Shown here: piece by piece, positions 57,899-64,000 of the stretch
Position numbering within the stretch: position 1 is the stretch's first letter
Layout: every line of letters begins with the position of its first letter
Assembly: GCF_001189295.1 (NCBI RefSeq)
Contig: NZ_CP012159.1
Span: 4,356,525 to 4,420,524 of the forward strand
Reading direction: 5' to 3'
DNA: 64,000 nt
Source: Chondromyces crocatus
GTDB lineage: Bacteria > Myxococcota_A > Polyangia > Polyangiales > Polyangiaceae
The notes under the pieces: generated by a model
What the model saw: the letters and a program-made list of their open reading frames with translations, nothing else
What the model was told of the DNA's origin: nothing
Databases searched by the model: none
Program-made: the position numbers and the translations under genes

Positions 57899-58264
57899 AT
57901 GAGCCAGCAAACGCAGGATGACGTTCTCCGGATCATGGCCAAGGTGACCGCGCAGGCGCAGGCCGACGCGGAGTTCAAGGCGGAGTACCTCGCGAACCCC
58001 ACCGAGGTGTTGCGACGTTCGGGGCTCATCATTCCCGACAACGTCACCTTCAAGGTGCAGCCGGCGAACTCCGTGAGCCCGGAGTACCAGGTGGCCTCCG
58101 GCGATGTGGTGTACCTCGTCCTTCCGGAGGTGGAGGAGCTGGTGCAGGACGAGTCGATGGCGACCGCCGCTGCCGCGAGCTGCGAGACGACGGCGAGCAC
58201 CGCTGGCACCGTGTCGACGTGTGCGAGCAGCGCATCGACGGCGTCGTCGAACTCCTGCTCCTGA
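57899..58264 (+). CDS. NHLP-type RiPP precursor peptide (Ser/Thr/Cys-rich core)
   Basis: A 121-residue precursor. Residues 1-~90 resemble the nitrile-hydratase alpha-subunit leader family: EFKAEYLANPTEVLRRSGLI, IPDNVTFKVQ and VYLVLPEVEEL are the hallmark segments. The tail from ~94 (SCETTASTAGTVST followed by CASSASTASSNSCS) has 10 Ser, 6 Thr and 3 Cys (95, 108, 120) among 28 residues. No Gly-Gly cleavage site precedes it; MATAAAA may be the cleavage region. It is the substrate expected for the YcaO and the SagB-LanM fusion enzyme downstream. Nitrile hydratase activity itself is not expected in so short a protein. Confidence 0.85.
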   Translation: MSQQTQDDVLRIMAKVTAQAQADAEFKAEYLANPTEVLRRSGLIIPDNVTFKVQPANSVSPEYQVASGDVVYLVLPEVEELVQDESMATAAAASCETTASTAGTVSTCASSASTASSNSCS

Positions 58265-58287
58265 TCGCACCTCGAGGCATGTTGCCC

Positions 58288-58302
58288 GGCGACCGTGTCG
58301 CC
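58288..58302 (+). terminator. Hairpin just after the precursor gene
   Basis: GGCGAC-CGT-GTCGCC, a 6-bp perfect stem with a 3-nt loop, 23 bases past the precursor stop. It may attenuate read-through so that more precursor than enzyme is made. No T-run. Confidence 0.4.
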
Positions 58303-58442
58303 ACGAGGCCATGTCTCGTTGCTGGACTCCGCGCGCCGTGAGTCTGGTGTCGTGTCCTCACGTCGACGTTCGTCCTCCTGTCCGCCGCGCGTCGAGCGCG
58401 TCGAGCGCGTCGAGCGCCTCGTTTTCAGGCGGGCGGAAGCGT

Positions 58443-58471
58443 TTGAAATGAGCCAGGAGGCAGTTTATTCA
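58443..58471 (+). promoter_or_regulatory. Putative sigma-70-type promoter for the modification genes
   Basis: TTGAAA (58443-58448), a 17-bp spacer and TATTCA (58466-58471), in a gap between the precursor and the YcaO gene. The pair is stronger than any other seen nearby and would transcribe the enzyme genes separately. Confidence 0.4.
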
Positions 58472-58549
58472 TCGAACGGATGCTGAAGCGTCGGTATCGC
58501 TCGGTCACGAGCGGGACGCTTCCAGGCGCAAGGATCGGTCGAGGACTCC

Positions 58550-60796
58550 ATGCTCAAGACACCGAGACTCAAGCCGCACCTCAACGTCGAAGTCCTCCCT
58601 CCCGACAAGGTCTTCTTATTGGCGGAGTCGGGCTACCAGCTCCTGAGCGCACAGTCGTGTGCTGCGGTGGTCCGATGCATCGACGGTGTGCGCACCTCGG
58701 ACGAGATCGTCGAGGCCGTGGCGAAGGACGTCACGATGGCGCAGGCCTATTACATCCTCGCGCTGCTGGAGAAGAAGAAGTACATCGAGGAGGCGACGGA
58801 CGCGCTCTCGCCGAGCGCCGCGGCCTTCTGGACCGCGATGGACGTGGACAGCGTGGTGGCCGCGGAGGCCCTTTCGACGAAGTCCGTGTCGGTCCACTCC
58901 TTCGGCGACGTGCCCGTCTCCGGCCTCCTGCGCACGATGGCGTCGATCGGGATCCGGGTCACCGACGAGGAGCACGCGGCGCTGCGTGTCGCACTCGTGG
59001 ACGACTACCTCCAGGAAGGGCTGGAGGCGGTGAACGAGAAGGCGCTCGGGGAAGGGAAGCCCTGGATGATCGCCAAGGCGAACGGCGCTTACTCGTGGCT
59101 CGGGCCCGTCTTCACGCCCGGTCGTACGGGGTGCTGGAGGTGCTTGAGTCAGCGCCTGCGCGCGAACCGTGACGTCGACACGTTCCTCCAGGACGTGCTG
59201 GAGAGTCGCAAGCCGTTCGTGGTGCGGCCCGCGTTGCCGACGGTCGTCGAGGCCGCGCTGAACATGATCGCCACCGAGGTGGCGAAGTGGATCGTGCTCG
59301 GTGGCAACGAGACCCTCGATGGCAAGATGGTCTCCTTCAACACGGCGAAGCTGGACACGCAGGTCCACACGCTGGTGAAGCGACCTCAGTGTCCCGCGTG
59401 CGGCGATCCTCGGGTGCAGGCCCGGGTGTCGGGGCCGATCGAGATCCAGAGCCGGAAGAAGGTCCACGTCGTCGACGGGGGCTTCCGGAACACGACGCCC
59501 GACGAGACGGTGCGCCGGCTGGAGCACCACGTCAGTCCGATCACGGGCGTGGTGAACAAGCTCGTGCGCATCACCGACGACGCGGATCGGCTCCAGCACG
59601 TCTACGTGTCCGGCGCCAACATCGCCGTACGAACGCACACGTACGACATCCTGCGGTCGAACCTGCGGAGCCGGACGGCGGGCAAGGGGCTGAGCGATGC
59701 GCAGGCGAAGGCGAGCGCCATCGGGGAGGCCATCGAGCGCTACTCGGGGACGTTCCGGGGCGACGAGGCGAAGGTGACCGCGAGCTTCCGTGCGCTGGAG
59801 GGGCGCGGGATCAACCCGAACGCCTGCATGATGTTCAGCGAGGCGCAGTACCGCCAGCGTCAGTCGTGGATCGATCGGAACAACCCCTTCATGCGGGTGC
59901 CGTTGCCCTTCGACGAGGACGCGGTGATCGACTGGGCGCCGGTCTACTCGCTCACCCACGAGCAGACCCGGTACTTGCCGATGGAGTATTGCTACTACTC
60001 CGTCCCGATCCGGCCCGAGCACCACTTCGCGCTGCCGGACTCGAACGGGTGCGCTGCTGGAAACAGCCGAGAAGAGGCGATGCTCCAGGGGTTCCTCGAA
60101 CTCATCGAGCGCGATGCCGTCTGCTTCTGGTGGTACAACCGCCTGCGGCGCCCGGCGCTGGATCTCGACAGCTTCGACGATCCGTACATGCGCGAGCTCA
60201 CCGCGTTCCACCGCGCCGCGAACCGGGATCTGTGGGTGCTCGACATGACGGCGGATCTCGGGGTCCCGGTGTTCGTCGCCATCACCCGGCGGAACGACAA
60301 GCCGATGGAGGACATCGTCTTCGCGCCCGCCTGCCACCTGGATCCGCTCATCGCGGCCCAGCGTGCGCTGACGGAGATGACCCAGATCGTCTCGGCGGTC
60401 CTCGATGTGACCGAGGGCGGGGTGTACACGTTCGACGACCCGACGTCGGTGAACTGGTGGAAGACGGCGACGCTCGCCAACCAGCCCCACTTCGTGCCGA
60501 GCGACTCCTTGCCAAGGACGCGGCGGTCGGACTTCGAGGTCCGGCGCTCGGACGACATCGCCGAGGATCTCCGGTTCTGTCAGTCGCTCGTGGAGAAGCA
60601 GGGGATGGAGGTGCTCGTCCTCGATCAGTCGCGTCCCGACATCGAGATGTCGGTGATGAAGATGATCGTCCCCGGGCTCCGTCACTTCTGGGCGCGCTTC
60701 GGGCCAGGCCGGCTCTACGACGTGCCGGTGCGGATGGGCTGGCTGGACAGGCCTCTGGCCGAGTCGGAGCTGAACCCGATCCCGGTCTTCATCTGA
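58550..60796 (+). CDS. YcaO cyclodehydratase fused to E1-like docking domain
   Basis: A 748-residue TOMM cyclodehydratase. Residues 1-~90 form a PqqD/RRE-like recognition region. An E1-like domain follows with a zinc tetrad Cys195, Cys198 and Cys281, Cys284 (GCWRC, CPAC). The YcaO domain runs ~320-748, with ATP-site motifs SAIGEAIERYSG (389-400) and LQGFLELIERDAV (512-524), and ends in NPIPVFI, a PxPxP-type C-terminus needed for catalysis in this family. It should convert Cys/Ser/Thr in the precursor to azolines. The gap to the next gene is 112 bp. Confidence 0.9.
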   Translation: MLKTPRLKPHLNVEVLPPDKVFLLAESGYQLLSAQSCAAVVRCIDGVRTSDEIVEAVAKDVTMAQAYYILALLEKKKYIEEATDALSPSAAAFWTAMDVDSVVAAEALSTKSVSVHSFGDVPVSGLLRTMASIGIRVTDEEHAALRVALVDDYLQEGLEAVNEKALGEGKPWMIAKANGAYSWLGPVFTPGRTGCWRCLSQRLRANRDVDTFLQDVLESRKPFVVRPALPTVVEAALNMIATEVAKWIVLGGNETLDGKMVSFNTAKLDTQVHTLVKRPQCPACGDPRVQARVSGPIEIQSRKKVHVVDGGFRNTTPDETVRRLEHHVSPITGVVNKLVRITDDADRLQHVYVSGANIAVRTHTYDILRSNLRSRTAGKGLSDAQAKASAIGEAIERYSGTFRGDEAKVTASFRALEGRGINPNACMMFSEAQYRQRQSWIDRNNPFMRVPLPFDEDAVIDWAPVYSLTHEQTRYLPMEYCYYSVPIRPEHHFALPDSNGCAAGNSREEAMLQGFLELIERDAVCFWWYNRLRRPALDLDSFDDPYMRELTAFHRAANRDLWVLDMTADLGVPVFVAITRRNDKPMEDIVFAPACHLDPLIAAQRALTEMTQIVSAVLDVTEGGVYTFDDPTSVNWWKTATLANQPHFVPSDSLPRTRRSDFEVRRSDDIAEDLRFCQSLVEKQGMEVLVLDQSRPDIEMSVMKMIVPGLRHFWARFGPGRLYDVPVRMGWLDRPLAESELNPIPVFI

Positions 60797-60908
60797 GGTG
60801 CCTCCACCCGGGCCGCGTGGCGAGCGGCCCGGGGTCGGCGCACCGAGAGGATCGCTGGCGTCCGGGCTTTGCGCGGAGGGGGAGCTCCGGTCGAGAGGAG
60901 TGGTGGAG

Positions 60909-63900
60909 ATGAGCAGCTACGAGCAACTACAGTCCTACGTCGCATCGCTGGCACCCGGGATTGCGCTGGTCGAGGCGCCAGAGGGCGGCGCGGTGCTGAC
61001 GTCCCCGTTCGGAAGGTTCCCGCTCGGGCCGCTCTCCGGAGGCATGCAGGACGCTCTTCAGGCGCTCGCGGCGGGGAGCCGGACGGTGAAGGCGCTCGCC
61101 GGGATGGTGCTGGAGCGTGACGGGCTCGGTGGTCTGACGCGATGGACCCATGTCTTCGAGCAGTGGGCCGCGCGGGGTCTGGTGCAGCTCGATGCCGTGG
61201 TGGACGGGGTGCGGTTCGCGCGCTTCGCGTTCACCGTTCCCGTGCGCCGGTTCGTGCTGCCGGAGATCGCGACGGGGCTCCAGTACGTGATGTCACGGTT
61301 CGCCGTGTGTCATCGCGGTCCGGCCGAGCTGTGGGTGGAGTCGCCACTCCAGAGCGGGAAGGTGACGCTCGTCGATGCGCGCGCGGCCGCCCTGCTCTCG
61401 GTGTTCGCCCAGCCGAGGACGGTGGACGAGGCGATGGCAGCGTTCCCCGGGGTGTCGCGGGAGGCGCTGATCGCGGTGCTCCGGCTCCTCGTCGGCGCCG
61501 GCGTGTTCTGCGTCCGTGCGGACGGGGTGGGGACCAAGGAGGACGCGGATCCTGCGCTCCGACAGTGGGAGATCCACGATCTGTTCTTCCACGCGCGGAG
61601 CCGCATGGGCCGCCACAACAACCCCACGGGGGCGACGTTCGGCTACGTGGGCAAGGTCCCGCCTCCGCCGCTGGTCAAGCCGGTCGAGGGGCAAGTGATC
61701 CCGCTGTTCCGCCCCAGCTCCGACGTGCTCGACAGCCGCATGACGCTCGGGGAGGCCATCGAGTGGCGACGGTCGATCCGGTCGTACGGCAAGGTCCCCG
61801 TTCATCTGAACCAGCTCGCAGCGTTCCTCTTTCACGTCGCGCGCATCCGGTCGACGTTCGATTTCGAGGTCAGGAACGCGGAGGGAGCGCTGCTGGAGAC
61901 GTTGCAGCTCGGCAACCGCCCCTGTCCTGCGGGGGGCGCGATTCACGAGCTGGAGATCTACGTCACCGTCAATCAGTGCGTCGATCTGGAGGCCGGTCTC
62001 TACCTCTACCGCCCCATGGAGCATCAGCTGATCCGGATCTCCGGACGCAGCGCGAGCGTGGAGGGCATCCTCACCATGGCGAGCCGGTCCGCGGCGATCA
62101 CGCACGCGCCTCAGGTGGTGCTGACGCTTGCCGCGCGGTTCGAGCGGATGACGTGGAAGTACAGCTCCATCGCCTACGCCGCGACGCTCAAGAACGTGGG
62201 GGTGCTGTACCAGACGATGTACCTGGTGGCGACGGCCATGGGGCTCGCACCGTGCGCGCTCGGCAACGGAAACTCGGACGCCTTCGCCGAGGCCATCGGG
62301 ACGAACTACTACGCCGAGACCTCGGTGGGAGAGTTCATGCTGGGGAGCCTTCCCGATGGGGAGGAGGCGCCAGCGTGGTCGAAGTTCGTCGGGCATGCAC
62401 CGAACGCGGCCCTCGCGCCCGCTGCGGCGGCGCAGGCCGAAGAGGCGGTGTCACCAGGGGGGGCGGTGTCACCAGGAGGAGGGGCGTCGCCTGATGGCTC
62501 CGCGTCTGCTGGGAACGCGGCGCCGCCAGGGAGAGCGTCGACCGGGGAGGTCGGCGATGCGCTGGATCGCGAGCTGGTGCGCCTCGTCGCCCGGGCCGCG
62601 CCGCCTGCCGATCGCACCGAAACACAGTGGTTCCAGCCGTCGCCGGAGGCACGCCCGGAGGAGGTCGCGCGCCGTGTCGGGCGGTGGGTACACGCCGTCG
62701 CGCAGGGCGATCGAGCGCGCTTCGATGCGCTGCTCGCGGCGCGCGGGATCTCTCAGGAGCGGTTTCTTCGCGGCGTCTCCGAGGTCGTGGCCGAGGATCC
62801 CGAGCGCCTGCCGAGGTGGGGGCGGGTGTTCGTGGCGCTGATGCGGAAGGTGGTTTCCGGTGCTGCTCCGACGCTCTCCGAGGGGGAGCTTGCGCGGTTC
62901 GGTGGGCTCAATCCGTTCAACGATCTCCTGCACCCGTTCCTCGGGATCGCGCTCGGGGAGCTGCGGGAGCGGGTGGCCGCAGCCGGGGTGGCGGTCACGG
63001 CGCAGGCGGAGATGCACCTCGTCGGGCTGCTCGGGGGGCGGCTCGCCTCCGCCGTCCTCCACGTCGTGGATGGTGAGCTGCAGACGCAGCTCGCGGCAGC
63101 GCGCCTCTCGGGCAAGCCTCTGGAGGGGGCCACGCCACGGCTCGACGGGTCGGGCGCGGGCTGGATGGAGCGGCTCCGCAGGTATCCAGCGCTCTCGCTC
63201 CTGCTGGGGACCATCCACGCCAATTGGAGCGGCTTCACCGAGGAACTGCTGCGGCGGCTCGCGGCCGATCGCGCGCTCCTCGAAGCGGAACTGTTCTCCG
63301 GTCGCGCGCTCGGGGCGCTGGACGTGGTCCGCGGCGACGCAGGCGATCGGCACGACCACGGCCGCGCGGTCGCCCTGTTGACGTTCGATTCGGGACATCG
63401 GGTCGTCTACAAGCCGAAGGATCTGCGGGTCTCCGCGGCGTTCCAGGATCTCTGCGCCGCGCTCCAGCCGTCGCTGTCCATGCCGCTCCACGTGCGCCGG
63501 ATCCTGTGCCGCGAGGGGTATGCGTGGGAGGCCTGGGTCGAGCATGCGCCGTGCGCGTCGCCCGAGGAGGTTGCGCGGTTCTACCGGCGCATGGGCATGA
63601 CGAGCCGGTTGCTCCAGCTCCTCGGGGCGCGGGACTTCTGGCTCGACAACCTGGTGGCATGCGGTGAGCACCCGGTGTTCATCGATCTGGAGATGGTGCT
63701 GCAGCCGCCCATGCGGCCCCCGTCACGGCTGTCGTCTGCCGAGCAGCGCGCCTTCGCCAGGGTGCAGGAGACGGTGGTGCCTTCGGGCACGGTCGCGCAC
63801 TCCACGCCCATCGGGCGCGGGATCAAGGCAGAGGACCTGGGGGCGCTGACGCCGCAGCGGGTGCTCAGCTCTCCGTTCAAGATGGCCTACTCCGCGCCGA

Positions 63901-64000
63901 TGAAGGCGCTCCTCGCGCCGACCACCGGCCGGCACGAGCGCACGGCGTGGTCCAAGGCGGGCTATGCGCCGGTCTTCGAGGGAAAGCCGGCGGTCGCTGC
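60909..64000 (+). CDS. SagB-type dehydrogenase fused to LanM-type dehydratase (partial)
   Basis: One uninterrupted frame of 1,030 visible residues runs off the window. Residues ~1-280 are a winged-helix-like N-terminal region. ~280-490 is a SagB/ThcOx FMN-dependent azoline oxidase (RRSIRSYGKV, VLTLAARFERMTWKYSS, VLYQTMYLVATAMGL). ~498-556 is a Pro/Gly/Ala/Ser linker. From ~557 comes DUF4135 (LanM dehydratase): RHDHGRAV (D813, H815), YKPKDL (K835), DFWLDN (D909, N914) and FIDLE (D926, E928). Spacings match CylM, but the His of DLHxEN is Trp911. The LanC-like part, if any, is beyond the window. ATG 60909 has GAGAGGAG 8 bases upstream; GTG 60903 is in frame. Confidence 0.88.
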   Translation, partial: MSSYEQLQSYVASLAPGIALVEAPEGGAVLTSPFGRFPLGPLSGGMQDALQALAAGSRTVKALAGMVLERDGLGGLTRWTHVFEQWAARGLVQLDAVVDGVRFARFAFTVPVRRFVLPEIATGLQYVMSRFAVCHRGPAELWVESPLQSGKVTLVDARAAALLSVFAQPRTVDEAMAAFPGVSREALIAVLRLLVGAGVFCVRADGVGTKEDADPALRQWEIHDLFFHARSRMGRHNNPTGATFGYVGKVPPPPLVKPVEGQVIPLFRPSSDVLDSRMTLGEAIEWRRSIRSYGKVPVHLNQLAAFLFHVARIRSTFDFEVRNAEGALLETLQLGNRPCPAGGAIHELEIYVTVNQCVDLEAGLYLYRPMEHQLIRISGRSASVEGILTMASRSAAITHAPQVVLTLAARFERMTWKYSSIAYAATLKNVGVLYQTMYLVATAMGLAPCALGNGNSDAFAEAIGTNYYAETSVGEFMLGSLPDGEEAPAWSKFVGHAPNAALAPAAAAQAEEAVSPGGAVSPGGGASPDGSASAGNAAPPGRASTGEVGDALDRELVRLVARAAPPADRTETQWFQPSPEARPEEVARRVGRWVHAVAQGDRARFDALLAARGISQERFLRGVSEVVAEDPERLPRWGRVFVALMRKVVSGAAPTLSEGELARFGGLNPFNDLLHPFLGIALGELRERVAAAGVAVTAQAEMHLVGLLGGRLASAVLHVVDGELQTQLAAARLSGKPLEGATPRLDGSGAGWMERLRRYPALSLLLGTIHANWSGFTEELLRRLAADRALLEAELFSGRALGALDVVRGDAGDRHDHGRAVALLTFDSGHRVVYKPKDLRVSAAFQDLCAALQPSLSMPLHVRRILCREGYAWEAWVEHAPCASPEEVARFYRRMGMTSRLLQLLGARDFWLDNLVACGEHPVFIDLEMVLQPPMRPPSRLSSAEQRAFARVQETVVPSGTVAHSTPIGRGIKAEDLGALTPQRVLSSPFKMAYSAPMKALLAPTTGRHERTAWSKAGYAPVFEGKPAVA

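Noticed and set aside
57899..58264. Precursor considered as a real nitrile hydratase alpha subunit
   Set aside because: Only the N-terminal leader-like part is present; the metal-binding Cys cluster and catalytic core are missing.
58616..60685. A 689-codon minus-strand frame opposite the YcaO gene
   Set aside because: Antisense shadow of a gene with clear catalytic and zinc motifs.
61142..62494. A 450-codon plus-strand frame within the SagB-LanM gene
   Set aside because: It is in another frame, Arg/Gly-rich and without domains. The frame that begins at 60909 carries the motifs and continues to the window end.

Overview
The window is high-GC, densely packed DNA that fits a large-genome myxobacterium of the Sorangium/Polyangium/Chondromyces type. 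The evidence is the many lipoproteins with Gly/Ser-rich or Cys-rich tails, a serine/threonine kinase with a C-terminal membrane anchor, the HprK/RapZ-type nitrogen PTS operon, intergenic tandem-repeat arrays, and a nitrile-hydratase-leader RiPP locus. No rRNA, tRNA, CRISPR array, insertion sequence or phage gene was seen. This assignment is inferred from content, not from a database match.

Layout. 1-1061: left-truncated membrane protein with an effector-associated-like N-terminus. 1159-7525: thioesterase, small sigma-like protein, hpf, then the tightly overlapping ptsN-hprK-rapZ-ptsH-ptsI operon (PTS-Ntr regulation). 7642-13458: secreted 5'-nucleotidase, an OB-fold lipoprotein and an outer-membrane barrel. 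13511-20158: YyaL/DUF255 protein, HTH protein, AidB-like acyl-CoA dehydrogenase and an M1-like peptidase. 20282-26492: a sulfur/cysteine operon (Rrf2 regulator, cysK, ThiF-like E1, CysO-like sulfur carrier, an odd MoeB-N-terminus-like protein, cysM, JAMM protease, CysC-Sat fusion). 26679-30054: zinc-ribbon protein, lipoprotein, and a divergent flavin monooxygenase/LysR pair. 30211-30780: 44-bp tandem repeat. 30977-36275: two related secreted repeat proteins flanking a kinase whose beta-3 lysine is arginine. 36376-47198: POT transporter, barrel, SDR, rhomboid protease, PaaI thioesterase, sucA and divergent pgi. 47398-50836: four tandem paralogous proline-rich membrane proteins. 51029-57304: S41 protease, small proteins, Ppx/GppA-HD phosphatase, SRPBCC protein and a repeat-type helical protein.

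57314-64000 is the most unusual part. A 31-bp tandem repeat precedes a RiPP locus made of a nitrile-hydratase-leader precursor with a Ser/Thr/Cys-rich tail, a two-domain YcaO cyclodehydratase, and a reading frame that runs off the right edge of the window. In that frame a SagB-type azoline dehydrogenase is fused, through a Pro/Gly/Ala linker, to a LanM-type (DUF4135) lanthipeptide dehydratase. It implies a hybrid azole/dehydroamino-acid peptide whose oxidation and dehydration steps are physically joined. I know of no characterised enzyme with this fusion, but could not search for one. The frame is open at the window end, so the cyclase domain, transporter and protease remain unseen.
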